A DNA stretch of 64,000 bases, taken from Monosporascus cannonballus (taxonomy: Eukaryota; Ascomycota; Sordariomycetes; Xylariales). The notes beneath the pieces were generated by a model. The model was not told where the DNA came from. It did not search any database and was given only the letters and a program-made list of their open reading frames with translations. The number at the start of each line of letters is the position of its first letter. Position 1 is the stretch's first letter. Positions 36,895-52,572 of the stretch are shown piece by piece. A program made the position numbers and the translations under genes. The stretch lies in NCBI GenBank assembly GCA_004154925.1, contig QJNS01000185.1, forward strand, positions 1 through 64,000, read 5' to 3'.

Positions 36895-37879
36895 TATTGC
36901 AAGCTGTTATTTAATAATAACCTTAAACTTTAAACAATATTATTAATATCATATTTATTAATAAACAGCCCGAATAGCCCATTTATTAAGTTCTTAATAA
37001 CTTAGATATTAGAATAAAATCCGAAAAGGAATAACTTTGCCTTTTCGCAAAAAGGTTATTTAATGCCTGGATATTATAAATAAACGTATCTTTTAATTCA
37101 AAAAAAAAGCAATAATAATCTTGCGACGTCCTTTTAAACAGCTTATAAGAAACTTAAGAAAAAAAAGCCCCCGAAACTGAAAAGCCCTTTTAAACGAACT
37201 AGGTTATTTAGCTAAATTTTGCCAAAGAATCAGAAAAAGTTCTTAAACCTCCTAAGCTAGAACTTTTCGACGGAACCTTAATTAAATTGTAACTATTTTT
37301 AATTATTATTAAATATATTTTAAATATTCTTTTATTCGATTTGTTACGTTTATTATATAAATAGAATTCGTAATCGGACGATTTATCGGTAATACGGCTA
37401 ATAGGTTTAAATTTATAATAATAAAATACATTATTTTCTTAGTCGAACAACAAAATCCGGAAATAATACAAATATATAACAATTACGAATAATTTAAGTA
37501 AGTATTAATAAAAGCCGAAATATAAATCTAATACATATAATAAAACGAATTAATATCTAATTACGGCAATACGTTAATTTAATTAGCTTTTAAGTTAACT
37601 TAAAAATAAAAGATATTAATAATTAAGTTGTGTCACGGCCTGAATAAAATATAAAAAAGCTTTTTTAAACATAATTAACCTAATTATTTATCGGATTACA
37701 TTGCGATAAAAATTAAGATCGACGATCGACAATACGCCTAACGTATTAAAGGCATTAAAAGAAAAAATAATAACAAACCCCGATATACGCTTAATACTAA
37801 CGTTTTTCGACGTAATAATATTTCTTACGGTACGGAATTAGAACTTATAAAACTAAGAACCACTTATAAGAAAAACTGG

Positions 37880-40800
37880 AACTAAATTAAATACTTTAAT
37901 TATAACGAGATAAGGCATAAGATAACGTAATATAAGACATCTAAAAACCCCCGTCAGGATAATTAAAAACCTATACTTAAGAGATAATCTTAAAACAATG
38001 AGAAAAATGAAAATAAACCTATTAATATAATTTAGCATAAGTATATATTAGGCCCCCTATAGCGAAAAGTCTAAGAGAAAATACGAAAAACTAAAAAGCT
38101 GGGTTAATAAATATTACAAGTATAATAAAAAGTATTATAGGGATAATTCCGTAAATACCAGAATTAAACACAAAAAATATATTTTACAACCGTTAATAAG
38201 TACGGCAAAATACATGCCATATGTTGTCGACGACGAGAATATCCCGATAACTAAAAATGAAAATAATATATTTACGGAAATATTACTTACATATATTATA
38301 TAGGATTTAATTTCTTAAACTATAGCGGAAATAATAAAAATAATAAATATTAATATTAATATTTTTGATTTATAACCCCAGAAAATATTTAATAATTAGT
38401 CGAAATAAAAAACGGGCCTAAAAAAACAATACTGACAGAAAAACGTTTTTTCGTTATTATTAATAATATAACTACAAAACGGAAAAAAAGATAATTCAGC
38501 ATATAATACAAAAATACTGCTAAAAATTATTACAGATTTTTGTTTTCAATTAATATTTATTATAAAGCTTTAAGAAAAAAAAGATTATCAAAAAAGAAAT
38601 ACGTTAATTTACAAACTAACTCTAGATCGATAATTAACATGAGGTATAAAAAGATATAATTAAAACTATAAAAAATTATTTATATAATAGGAAAATACAT
38701 TATAACAAAATTCAGAATAATAAATTTAATTTAAAAAAGTAATACGTCGATAATAATAACAAATATAGCAACTTAACGCGCTAAATACCGAAATACACAT
38801 AAACTTTAACAAATTCGAAAAAGAAGTAAAAAAAAATTACCTATAAAAAAACCATAAAATAACAAAACCCAGAGAAATTAGGAAGAAACTTTTAAAAAAG
38901 GCTTTAAATACGATAATAAAAACAGTTAAAAATCTCATTACTTTGGATATATGAATCGGAACGTACTAATATACCGTAATGGTAAATTGCGAAGCTGTAG
39001 GCGAAAATTATATTACATTAAATATGGTCAATAAGATTAAATTAGTATAAAGATACAAGTTAAAACTATATACAGCCATAAATGCTAAAGATTTAAAATT
39101 CGCTTACGATAACGGGAAAATTATACGCGAAATTAATTATTTCGAGATTTTAAAAATAATACTAAATAATTAATTTCGATATTATTCCACTTAAAAACTA
39201 CGATATAATCTTAGGATTACTATAAATACGCCAGTACGAAATCTTAATTAATAGAAGGACTGGCTAGGTAAAGTTCGCCCTATACCTTATTAACGGATAA
39301 AAAAATTAAGATCTTAATATTTGATCGAAAATGGCGACAAATGCAAGTATGAGGATATAATAGAAATCTTACTATCCAAAGGGATAAGATATAAAAAGAA
39401 TGCGCATTAAAGAAAAATACGACATATCGTTATTATTATCAAAGCGAAATTAAAGTAACTGAATAACGACTTTAAAACAACAGCCCTAAAAATCAAAAAA
39501 TCTTATTAATATATTATTATAATAGTATAAATATAAATAAAGTTTTAAAAAAGAGTTTAATACGCAATTACCGGAATATAACGAATAAAAATACAAAATA
39601 ATCCTTAAGAAAATATTTTCAACGAAGTTTTACCCCATTTATAATCTTAGCGGAAACGAATTACGTGCTCTTAAAGAATACCTAGAAAATCGGTTACAAA
39701 AAAAATGGATTCGACCTTCGAAATTACGAGCAGGTTATCCAATATTTTTCATACCTAAAAAAAAACGAAAAATTGCGACTTCTGGTTAATTATTGATAAC
39801 TAAAAGACATTATTATTAAAAGAATTAAATATTATTACCTTTAATTATAGAAATAAAAAACCAATTTTAAAGAGTTTAATAATTTATAAGATTCGATCTT
39901 AAAAACAAATATAATTTTGTTAGAATTTAAAAAAATAGGAATAAAAAATAATTTTTAAAACGAAACACGAATTGTTTAAGTATTTAATTATTCTAATAAA
40001 ATTTAGGAACGTACTAACAACTTTTCAACGAATAATTTATTATATGTTACGAAAATATCTTGATATTTTTATCATATACTATCTCGACGACATTTTTATT
40101 TTCTTAGAAATAAAAAAAACATATAGAAAATACGTTTATAAAATTCTTTAAACTTTATAGAACGTAAAGTTATTTGTTAACGTAAAAAAAGGTTAGTTTT
40201 ATATCGAAAAAATAAAATATTTGGAATATATTATTATCCTAGGACATATTAGATTAAACCCCAAGAAATTTATTACAATTACAAAATAGTAAACACTAAA
40301 TACGGTTAAAAAGTTACAGGTATTCTTTGGATTTGCCAATTATTATAGGAAATTTATTCGAAACTTTAGTAAAATAATTATACCCTTAACGAACTTTACA
40401 AAAAAGGTAAAAAAATTCAAATAAACGTCCGAAATAAAAAAGACATTTGAGGATACTAATAATACGATTATTAACGAATTAATATTAATTATTATCGATT
40501 CAAACCGTCTCGTTGAATTAAAAACCGATATTTCGGATTATGCGTTAAACGTAATAATCGGGTAACGAAATAATTAAGATAAACTATATCCTATTACATT
40601 TTTTATATAAATTAAAAAAAGCCAAGCTTAATTACGGTATTTCAAATATGGAATTTATGGCCATTATTATAGCATTCCGAGAATTTAAGTATTTTCTAAA
40701 AGGAAATTTGTACAAAGTTAAAATTTATACGGATTATCAAAATTTTATCCGATTTATTACGGCCAAAAAGTATATAAAATAATAATTTCGTTACGTGGAA

Positions 40801-41405
40801 AAATTAGCGAACTTCGATTTCGTTATTATCTATAAAAAAAGATTAAAGAATAGTAAAATAAACTCCTTAAACAAACGATTAAACCTCGAAAAGAATTAGT
40901 TAAATTAACCATATATTTTTAATACCACTATAAAAGGATATTTACGCCCGTAATAAACTGCGATAATTCGAGCAGTACCTTTTGATATATATCAGAAAAT
41001 CCAGTAATATAACGATAATCTTCTAGAAAACCAAACAACGAACGAAATACAAATTCCAGAAAAATACCAAAGGTATTTAGTACGAAACATATACTAATAT
41101 CAGCTATACAGACATCTAGAAATCTATAAAATTTTAAGACGATTTTATTACATATATTTCTTTTTTTATATAAAATCAACAATATAAAAAATCATATAAT
41201 AATACGATATTTATACTAAAACAAAAATTGGACAACATAAGCCACACGGAAAATTACAGCTATTACTAACCGCAAAACACCTATAATATTTACTTATATT
41301 CGATTTTATGATTTACCTTTTTACATTAAAAAATCTAGTTATAAGAATATATTAAGATAAGATTTTCGTAATCGTCGACCGATTTACGAGATTTTCCTAC
41401 GTCCT
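37880..41405 (+). pseudogene. gag-pol remnant of B1
   Basis: Surviving landmarks: a knuckle-like reading YFNYNEIRHK at about 37892 (cysteines lost); a protease-like segment VNCEAVGENYIT at about 38983; RT motif YYLDDIFIF intact at 40077-40103; integrase IFVIVDRFTRFSYVLPYY at about 41362-41415. Stops occur throughout the rest. The intact YLDD contrasts with YLDN in B3 and YFND in B4. Confidence 0.78.
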
Positions 41406-42929
41406 ACCATATTACGATAATATAAACGCCAAGGAAATAATATATATTTTGTTAAAATATAATTTTAATATATACGGATTGTTAATAGAAGTTATGTTAA
41501 ATATAGGATTAATATTTATATCTAAGTTTTGCTGAAGTCTTATAATATAAATCGGCTGAAATTATAAGTTATTTAATATTTTTAAACTTTAAATAAATAA
41601 ATAAATAAGTAAAACGAATTAAATTTTGGAAATTACTTATAATCTTATATCAATTACGAATAAAATAATTACGTTAAAAGATTATATATTATGTAATTAG
41701 CTTATAATACCAATTATTACGAAAATATCAAAATAATATTAGCGCACGTTAAATTCGGTTTTATTTCAAAGGTTTATAGAAAAGTATGCAATAACGGTTT
41801 TATTAATATTATAATAATTTTTACGTTAAAAATAATTACGATAATTATATTAAGAAATAAAAACAGAACTAAAATTCGTACGTATTTAAATAAGCAAATA
41901 TTATAATTGAAAAAGGTTAAAAGGATTATTTTTTTAAAACAAGGAAAATGGTTCTACTAATTATAAAGAATATTTAAATAAAACGACCCAATACAAGACT
42001 CCATTTTAAATATATCGGTTTATATAAAATCGTTAAAAAACTCTTAAAAATAATTATTAATTAAAATATTTGTTCAAAGATAAATTTTATCCAATTCTTT
42101 ATATTCTTTTATTCGAATTAATTGCAAATATAATTAAAGTATATACGACATAAAACGATATGAAAATAAAAAATAAATAAGCATATAAAATAAAAAAATC
42201 TTCGATAAAAAAACAAAACGGATTTACCCAGTACTTAATTAAGTAAAAAAAGCTCCCAAATTTCGAAAATACTTAAAAACTCGCCAAAAACCTTATTAGC
42301 GCTTAACGCTTATTAAAAGAATTTTATTAATAAAGACAGAATTACATAAAATAATAATATATTAATTTACAAAATCTAAAAATAGAAATCCTTGATTTAT
42401 CGTATTTTAATTAATATCGTTTATCTTTTTTAAGGCTTATATTACGATTACAAATTTTCATTTTCATTTTGCAAAATCGTTAAAATCGTCCAAGAACTAA
42501 AAAATGCGATTAATAAGTTTCGTATCTTAGGATTAATAATGCTGGCATTAACGAAGTATACCAAAAAAACGCGCAAAAATTTCGGACAAAGACTTTTCAA
42601 CCGTTAACTTTTCGTTTTTTAATTTTTTCGATTTTGCGATATAACGATTAATTATAAAAATAAAAACTGTTATTCCGTTATACGATCAACCTCGACGAAC
42701 ATATTTTTATAACGAAAAACCCGGTCTATTATTTGGTAATTAAGTTATTAAATAAAATTGAAAAAAAAGACATTACGTTAACACTTTTAAATTTAATTAA
42801 ATTAGCCAGGACAAGTTGCTATTCCTATTTAGGAGAATAACGTTTAAATACATCGGAAAACATATTAAATAGCTACAAAAAGCTTATTAAAAAAATCTTA
42901 AAGGCAAGATTTGTAAAAGAAAAAGATCG

Positions 42930-43284
42930 TATTATAACCGAACGAATTACGCTCTCCAGAAACGGTCTGTTACGATCCAATTACAAATGCGCGATAGGGC
43001 AGGTTACGTGATGGATTACCAACTTACTGGTGGTAAATTAATAAACCGGATCACCAACTTACTGGTGGTAAGCTAATAAGCCGGATTACCAACTTATTGG
43101 TAGTAAACCAGTAAGCCGAATCAAGATATATACGTTTATTATTTCTATAATTCAAATAACTTTAGCTTATAATACTTATTAATATTAATCGTTTGCAATA
43201 ATAATTAGTTATCCAAGGTACCTTTGGTATTACGAGACGTAATACGTTACTGTATCTATTGCTCAGTTTCCCACGATACTTCTG
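42930..43284 (+). repeat. 3' LTR of B1, truncated
   Basis: Aligns with the 5' LTR of B1 from its first base (TATTATAACC for TGTCATGACC) but breaks off at CCACGATACTTCTG. The last about 80 bp seen in other B LTRs are missing here. B2 begins at the next base. Confidence 0.8.
43014..43118 (+). repeat. 35-bp tandem repeat in the B1 3' LTR, 3 copies
   Basis: Units start at 43014, 43049 and 43084 (GATYACCAACTTAYTGG). The partner LTR of the same element has two units. Confidence 0.9.
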
Positions 43285-43657
43285 TGTTACGACTCAACAA
43301 GCTTCGGCCTTAAGAAACGGTCAGACAAGGATCACACGGGCCACTCCCGGGGTTACGTAACGGTGATCATTGTTACGCCGGTGATTATTAGTGATCAGAG
43401 GTAATCTTAAATAATTATGATTACTAGCAGCTGCGTAATTATAAGTAATTAAGTTAAGAAAAAAAATATATACGCTTATTATTGCCATAATTTAAATAGT
43501 TTTAATTTGTAATATAATATCGTTACTTAAAGTATTTTTGGAATTACGAAACGTAATATGATTATTATATTTATTATTCAGATTTTTACGATACTTTTAT
43601 TAATATAAACCCGTACAATTAAGGTTTAATAATTGGTTGAATTTTTTAGCCGTTATA
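43285..43657 (+). repeat. 5' LTR of B2
   Basis: 373 bp beginning TGTTACGACTCAACAAGC. The U3 (to about 43420) is almost free of RIP and includes GGTTACGTAACGGTGATC; the R/U5 part is AT-mutated. Confidence 0.88.
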
Positions 43658-45404
43658 CGTTATAAATTTTCATTTAGTATTATCGTTAGATTTTAAATAA
43701 TATCGATTAACGTTATATTTATAAACACATAGCCCAAATAATTTATTTACTACGTTTTTGATTATGGAGATATTAGAATAAAATCCCAAAAGGAAAAAGA
43801 AAAGCTTTATTTTTTTTTTGCGAAGAAACTTTTCAACCTCTAGATGCCATAAACGAACGCATCTTCCAACTTAAAACAAATAATAATGACCTTATAATAT
43901 TCTTTTAAGCCGCTTATAAAAAGCTTAAAGAAAAAAAAAGCTTCTGAGATTAGGAAGCTTTTTCGAATAAGCCAAGTTATTTTTTTTTAAATTTTTATTA
44001 AGGAATTAGGTAACGTTTTTAAGCTTTTTAAGCCAGAACTTTTTAACGGAATTTTAACTTGAGTTATAATTATTTTTTAACTTAATATCGAATATATTTT
44101 GGGTATTTTCTTACTCGACTTATTATGCTCATTATACGAATCGAATTCGTAATTAGACAATTTACCGGAAATGCGGTTATTTGGTTTAAGCCCGTCATAA
44201 AAAGTATGTTATTTTACTAATCGAAAAGCGAAACCCAAAATTAATACGAATTTATAATAATTACGAATAATTCGAATAAGTATTAACGAAAGCTTTCGAA
44301 ATAATAAACGAAAAAATAAAAACCAAAATCCAAATTTAACAATTACGATAAAACTATTCGTATTTAATTGGTGTAATACGCTCGTTTAGTTAATAATTAA
44401 GCTGAATTAAAAATAAAAAATATTAATGGTTAAATTTTCCGACGGCCTAAAAAAATATGAAAAAAGAATTTTAAGCATAATAGGCCTAATTATTTGTCGG
44501 ATTATATTGTTATAGCAATTAAGATTAACGATCGATACTACGCATAATATATTAAAAGTATTAAGAGAAAAAATAATAATATATCCCGATATATAGTTAA
44601 TATTAATATTTTTCGATATAATAATATTTCTTATAGCATAAAACCAGAATTTATGAAATTAAGAATTAGGTATAAGAAAAATTAAAAACAAATTAAGTGC
44701 TATAATTATAACAAAATAGGACATAAGATATCGTAATATAAAGTACTTAAAAAGGCCGGTTAAGATAATTAGAAATTTATATTTAAAAAATAATTCAAAA
44801 AGAATTAAAAGGACGGCGGCAGGTTTATTAATATAATTTAGCCTAAGTATATATTAGGTTCATTATAGCGAATGGCCGAACGAAAATTATTATAATAAAA
44901 AATTGTTACGAAATATACGAAATTAAAAAGTTGATTTAACAAATATCCTAAGCATAATAAAAAACCTTATAAGAATAATTACGCCAATATTAAGATTAAA
45001 TAGAAAATGTTTGTCCTGGAATACTTGATCGACATGGCAAAATATATGCCATATATTGTCGACGACGAAAATATCCCGGTTACGGAAAATGGAAATAATA
45101 TATTTACGAACGAATTACCTGTAAATATTACGAAAACTTCGATTTTTTAAATCGTACCGGAAATAATAAAAACGATAAGTAATAATATCGATATTTGCGA
45201 ACCATAACTCTAGAAGGTATTTAGCAGTTGGCCAAAGCAAAAATCTGGCTCGAAAAAAAGTAATACCTGTAAAAAAACCTTTTTGTGATTACTAGTAATG
45301 TAATTATTAAACAAAAAAGGAATTAATCTAGCGTATAATAAAAAAGTATTACCAGAAAGTTATTACGGATCTTTATATTTAATTGGTATTTATTACAAAC
45401 TTTT

Positions 45405-45609
45405 ATGGGAATACAGCCCTTATAAGGATAAGGCTGGTAGCCGACCAGCCACCGATTAGCTACCGACCTACTTATTAATATAAACCTACCATCTAGCAGC
45501 TAATGGAAAACGCCAGATGGAAATAACTTAATATATTTATTTTTTGGAATTTGCTTTACGATTAGTCGGAAATTACCTTACTTAACTTATAGCTATTTAT
45601 TATTTTATA
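45405..45609 (+). repeat. 5' LTR of A2
   Basis: About 205 bp, starting TGGGAATACAGCCC (first base 45406) and matching the A1 LTRs. Its outer (U3) half is well preserved and its inner half AT-mutated. Confidence 0.88.
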
Positions 45610-48600
45610 ATTTTTCTATTTATTATAAAATGTAATGCGATAATTATTAAAAGTAAAGTTTGCTAATTGCAAAACGAACCTAAGTTATTAATTAAAAAAA
45701 CTGCCGATCGGAACCTAACCGATAAATGATTAATTATGATACGGGAATAAGCGAAAAAGCTTATAACGAAGCCTTAACGAACAAAGAATTATGGTTTCCG
45801 GGATCTCCAATCATTTTATATATATAATAAGGATGTATTCCGATAACCGTTAATTAAACGATCGGAAAACGGGCGTAATATAACGACCGCGTTCCGGAAT
45901 TTAAAGCTAAAAAAATTAGGTTTTTTAATAATAACTAGATTTTGGAAATTATCCGTTAATAAAACGAATAATATTCGCAATTATTTTGTTAACTGGCCGA
46001 ATAATAAATAATAATATAAATTAAAAAATTAAAGTTTTATAAATTAATTACGATATTATCGTAAAAACCTAAAGGCGATAAATAAATACCGCGTTATAAT
46101 TATTCGAAGTTTTCCGATTACATATTACTTAAAAAAAATATTAAATAAAAATTGTTACGGAAATTTACGCCGAAAAGCGAAAGCGAAATATTTTTATTTA
46201 TATTTAATAAGCTATGGGTTATATGGACGTTTTTATTACGAACGTTTAATAATTATACCATATTATACTTAATTATTTTAATTACGAAAAAAAATTAAAA
46301 ATAGAAAATTTATAGATTTTAATTAAGCAAGATTAAGTAAATCCTAATTTTCTTAATAAGAAATATAGGAAATAATTTATAGAATTATAATAATAATCCG
46401 ATTAATCGTTATTAGATTTTTACGTTAAATAAAGGTTTTTAATTTATAAAACAAAATTTACGGATATTGTTAGCCTGAAAAATAATCGGGATAATAAACG
46501 TCGTATTTTTAATTACTGGTATAAATTAATATTATGGTTACGAAATATTTTATTACGAAAAATCTTTAAATGAAAATAAATTAATAATATAATAAATAAA
46601 ATATAATATTATTAAAACGCCTAAAAAAAGTAAAGAAAAACTAATTATTTTTAAAGGTATTAATAAAAATAAACGATTTTATTTTAATGTTTTCGGGAAA
46701 AAGTTTTTTAAAGCAAATTAAAAACGTTATATAAAAATAATAAGGACGGTAAACGTTTTTATATTCAGAAAATAAAAAATTATCGATTTAATTCCGATTG
46801 GAATAAATTCGTATAAATTAATATCTTTAATTTTTATAAAAACCTATTTTAATATTATAATTATAAAACATTAAATTATAAAAATGTAAATTATAAATTA
46901 AAAAAAATACGAAAATCTTATTATTTCGGTTATATGAAAACCGATTTTCGAAAGCTGGATAAAACATTATAATGTATAACGATAAATTAAATTAATTTTT
47001 AAACGTAAACCCAAAAAAGAGCCGAAATTCACGTATACGCTTAATTTATTTCGGTTAATAATTATAAAATAATTAAAATATAGCCGTTATTTAAGAAAAA
47101 AGTATTTATTAAAAATAATATAAGGGATATAACAGTAGAAATAAATATAAATATTAAAGTATAAATAAAAATTATAAACAGAAAATTAAGGAAAAAACTT
47201 AATTTTTAATTAATTTCCGTAAATATTTTAGGCTTTATCGGTATTAATAACGCGTAAATCAAATATTATAAGGCTTACGAAATTTTTATTAACATAATAA
47301 ATAATAACGGGAATAAACGAAATTTTAAGTAAATTTATTTTGTAATATGTTATAATCGGAAAATATACGATTTTTTATTATTTAAACCAATAATAAATAT
47401 ATTAAGAATTTTATTAAATATAATTATATATTAATAATTATATAAATCGTTATAAAAAGTTAATAAATAAAAAATTATAAACTTAATGTTTTCCGGTAAC
47501 CAAATTTATATTTTTAATTTAATAAGTTTAATTAAAAAATTAAATATTTCGAAATTCGAGAAATAACAAAAATAAGAATTAACCGACCTCTTTATATACC
47601 TAAAGAATTTCCGGCGAATAAATTCCAAAAAAATAACGAAACAAATACCTTAATTACCAAAGGCAAAATATGTAATAAATTTGATTTTAAGAAAAACGCC
47701 TTTATTCGGCTTAATTTACCCCATTTTGGAAATATAAAAAAAATATTCGAAAAATATATCCGAAAAAACTTAAAGGTAGGCCGAATACGTTATTCGAAAA
47801 CGGACGTCAAGGTACTAATATTATTTATACCTAAAAAAAATAGCAGTTTCCAATTATGCATTAATTATAAGGGGTTAAATTGGAAAACGATAAAAAATTA
47901 ATACCTTTTATTTTTAATTTTAAAAATACTAAATTGCTTAAGGTTAATTAAAGTATTTTCGAAAATTAATTTTAAGGATAATTATTATTATATTAAAATT
48001 AAAAAGGGCAATTAATAAAAATTTATTTTCCAAATATATAACGGATAATTTAAATATATAATTATATTATTTAATTTTATTAATACCTTAATTACGTTTT
48101 AAATTTACATATATAAGGTATTAATTAAATTTATTAATTATATATATATAATATATTTAAATAATATAATAATTTATTCTAATAACGGAAAAAAATATAC
48201 GAAATATTTCCAGCTAATTTATAAATAATTATTATAATATTGTTTATTTATTAAAACGTTTAAATGCGGATCTTTTAAAAAAGGATAAGGTTTTTAGAAT
48301 TTATAAGTAATATTAACGGTTTGGAAATAAACCGTTAATAGGTCAATATTATCGAAATATAACTAAAGCTAAAGTTAATTTATAATATTTAAGTATTTTT
48401 AGGATTTGCGAATTTTTATCGGAAATTTATCGCTTATTATTTGCGCATTACCGAACTTATTATTAAGTTTTTAAAAAAGGCGTAAAGTAAAGAAAAATTT
48501 GTAAAATTTCGGTATTTTGAAAAGGTTAAAAAAACGTTTCGAAACTTAAAAAATGTTTTTTAATTAATAATTATTTTCCGATATTAAAATAGATGTTTTA

Positions 48601-51600
48601 ATAAAAATTATATTAACGATATTTTTATAAAAATACGGAAAGTATTAATGCTTAATCGTATATTAATCGTAAAAGTTAAGTCCAACCGAAAAGCGGTAAA
48701 TTATAAAGTAATAAAAATTATTAACGATTATAAAAACCTTAAAATATTAGCAATAATACTTTGAAAATATAAAAAAGTATTTTTAATATTTACTAATTAT
48801 ATAATGCTAAAGGATATAATAAAAGCATTAATACGTAATTTTAAAAAAAGATTAATCCGATAAATTTATTAACTTACGTAATTTAATTTTAAGATCTAAT
48901 TTTAATTAAGCGTTATAAATTTAGCAAATAGATTATTTAAATACCCCAATTATATATTAAGAGAAATTGCGTATAAAAACGTAAATCTTACATTATTTAA
49001 AAAATTCGGATTTACGAATAATATATTAGAAAACGTACGAAAAACGGTTGCATATATATAATGCGATTTAAAGTTTTATAAGGGGATAAAAAGCTTTATA
49101 AAAATAACGCAAAATACGTTTGTTATAAAATTCCCAGGTAGACTTTACGTACCGGAAATTTCAATAATTATTATTTATATAAAAAAACGAAAACATTTGG
49201 ATATACGATTATAAAAGGTTTTCGAAAAAAAATAAAAAATTATATATTTACCACATTTATTATTTACGAATAATAATGAAAATATAAATTATAATAATAA
49301 TACGATTAACGGTTAAATAATAATAACCGTCAATTATAATTATATTACGATCGGATTTCGAAAGGTTTAAAAAACACGAAATTAATATTAAAGTTATTAT
49401 TTATAATTAATACGTTTTACGTTTTTTAACGAAAAAGCTGGTTAAAAACGAAATAACATTATAATCGAAAGATTTTTATTAATTTTACGATTAGGTTCGA
49501 AAGTTATAAATTAAAAATTTAAATATTATAAAATTAATACGGATAGCTAAATGCTAAGCCGAAATAAAAAGAGGATATTTTTTGAACTTAAATCGAATTT
49601 TATATTATTAAAATAAATTGGTAATCTCGTTGTAAAGCGTTTTATGGAAATAATTAATTAATTAATATCGTAATAATTTAAAGGTAAAATATATAAAGTA
49701 TATCCGTACATTAAAATTAATAACCAAAAACTTTTATTAGGAAAATATAACGAACGATATTTTAAAATATATTACATAATGTCCAAATTATTAAGGCATA
49801 ATAAAATTATGTTATAAACCATATAGACAGTTATAGCCTTTACTATTACTCAAGTAATTTTTTTAAAAAATCCTATTAAATTTTATTATAAGATTTTCTA
49901 AAAGCATAAGTTTAAACTGGTTAAAATACGACGTAATTCTAGTAATTATTAATTGTTTTACGAAATTAAAATTATTTATCCTTATATTTAAAATTTTAAC
50001 CGCAACTAAATTAACTTAATTATTTTACGACGAAATAAATACAAATTCTATATATTAATTAGAATTATTAACGATAAAAATAAGCTATTAATAAATTAAT
50101 TTTAAACGGAATTTTATAAAAAAACGAAAAATAAAGCGGCGAATATCGACCGTTTATTATCCGTAAACCGATAAATAAACGGAACGTATTTATTAGGTTT
50201 TAAAATATTATTTCTATAATTACGTTAATAAATATTAAAATAATTCGATAAAGTTATTACAAAATGCAAAATTCGTATATAATAATACGCGGAAGGTATT
50301 TACCGGCCGTTTTCCGTTCGAAACTTTATATAAATATTATTTAAAGATAATAAAATACCTTTAATAAATATTTAAAAAATAAATATAAAAAGTTAAAAAT
50401 TACTCCGAAAAGATAATAAGTATTTATCGAATAATATATAAATTTTGGAAAAAAGTAATAATAATTTTAAAAAAATATTATAATTAACGTTATATATTTA
50501 TAAATTTTTAATTAAAGTATTAAATAAATTTATCCATAAAAATTTTAAATATAAAAATAAAAAGTTTATATTTATTTATATCCGGGATATAATTACGGAA
50601 AAATTAAGGTTTTAAATTTATAAAATAATTTTTCCTATTAAATATTAACAAATGTATAATATATTTTTAATACCTTTATTAAAACCGTAATATAACCGGG
50701 GATTAGGTAATATTTAAATAACGTTACCTAACCTAATAAAGATATAAGAAATATAAGTAATAAAAAATATTATTTGTTACAGAAATCAATCAAAATGATA
50801 CGAATATTTAATTAAATAATAAAACTGGCCCATTAAATGTAATACGTAAAAATTCCGAAAACATTTTAAATACGTATTTAAAATATTATAACGTTATAAA
50901 AACATTTAAATATATATATAAAAAATAGAACGACGTATAAATAATAAGATAATAATAGCCCGATTATAAATTGGTTGCCTAATAATTATAAAAATTATAA
51001 AAAGTCATTTTAAATAAATTTAAAATATTATTATTAAAGCATTATTTAATTATATAATTACTTTTAAGTTTTTGGTAAATAATTACGTTATCGTATACCG
51101 GTTGGAAATTTATGAATAATATAGAAAAAATTAAATTTTTATTTTGAAAATAAACTTTCGCGTTTAATTATTAAATTTTGAATTAATTAATTTTTAATAA
51201 GTATATTAAGGAAGTTCATATAGAAATATCGGAAAATAATCGGAAAATATATAATAATAAAAGGTAAATACGTATATTAAATTTATTGAACGTAAAATTA
51301 AGAAAAAATTTAAAAACAATTTACTTTTTACGAAAGGCAAAACTTAAATAACCGGAATATAATTTGTTATTAATCGGAAATAAAACGTTATTCTTAAAGC
51401 GTTTAACGTATTTGGGTTTGGAAATAATTTCGCCGAATAAAACCATTTTTTAATTATAATTTTTAATAAATATTAAAATTTCGTTAAAACGTTAAAAAAT
51501 AAGCGGAAAATATTTATAAGTAAAAAACGTAACGGTATAACGGCTTTCGAAAATTATTTTACTTATAAAAATACCTTAAAGTTACGCCTAATCGGAAATT

Positions 51601-52572
51601 AATTCAGAAATAATAAAAAAAATCGTAATATTTATAAAAAGGATTTAAATTTATTAATCCAGAAAACGGCGTTAAAACTAGATTTCCGTAATTATAACGG
51701 ATAATCGAAAATCGATTTCCGTTATATTAAGGAAATAATATTTCTTAGTAATAATTACGTTAAAAGCAAATTCGGCCTTATGAAAAACGTCGAATCGACG
51801 ACCGACCGTAATTACGTTAAAATACGTATATTGAATACCCGTAATACGAATTTTTTCGAATTCGTTAATTAACTCCTAATTATCGGTACCGAATTAAAAC
51901 ACCGTTTAGGTAACACTTTTAAAAATAATTGGAATTTAAACAAAAATTTAATAATAATATTAATAATATTAAGAATAATTACTTATCGTATAAAATATCT
52001 TATGATAATAATTGGCCATAATGCAATTTAAGGCGTCCGAAACCTAAATGTAAACCGTATGATAATCGAAATAATATTATATTATATAAATACAATACGG
52101 CTTATTACCGCCCGTAATATAGTTGGTATCCATTTTACTATCGGTATTAGAAAAATAACGCTAAAGAAAAATCCCAGTTTTTTTTAATATCAAAATATTA
52201 TTTTTCTTAGAATTCCTAACGAAAAAAAATATAACGAACAGAAATAATACGTAAAATAAACGGAAAAGGCGAAATAAAAATAAACAAAAACGGGAGACCG
52301 AATGGAACACGTATGCAGAAAAAATAAAAATATAAGCATAAAAGGGAAAAAAAGAAAAAATAAACAAAATAAAATTAAAAACGGATTATAAAAAGAAATT
52401 AGGCGGAATATAATTAATTACGTAACATAATACGTATTACTTATTACGGTAATTACTTATAATATAACATAATAATAAATTATCGATAAATATACGGAAT
52501 TAAATTTACGAAATATATTATATCAAATTCATAATAATATTACTAGTAATTAATAATTTAAAAAAAATTAAT

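Larger units (their letters stand above)
36517..43284 (+). mobile_element. Ty3/Gypsy-like LTR retrotransposon, family B, copy B1
   Basis: Starts with a 378-bp LTR (TGTCATGACC) directly after ATTCG (36512-36516). Its second LTR starts at 42930 but is cut at 43284, where B2 begins. Interior order on the plus strand is zinc-knuckle remnant, protease-like segment, RT, integrase. The matching ATTCG lies beyond B2 at 57603-57607, so B1 and B2 together occupy one insertion site. Confidence 0.87.
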
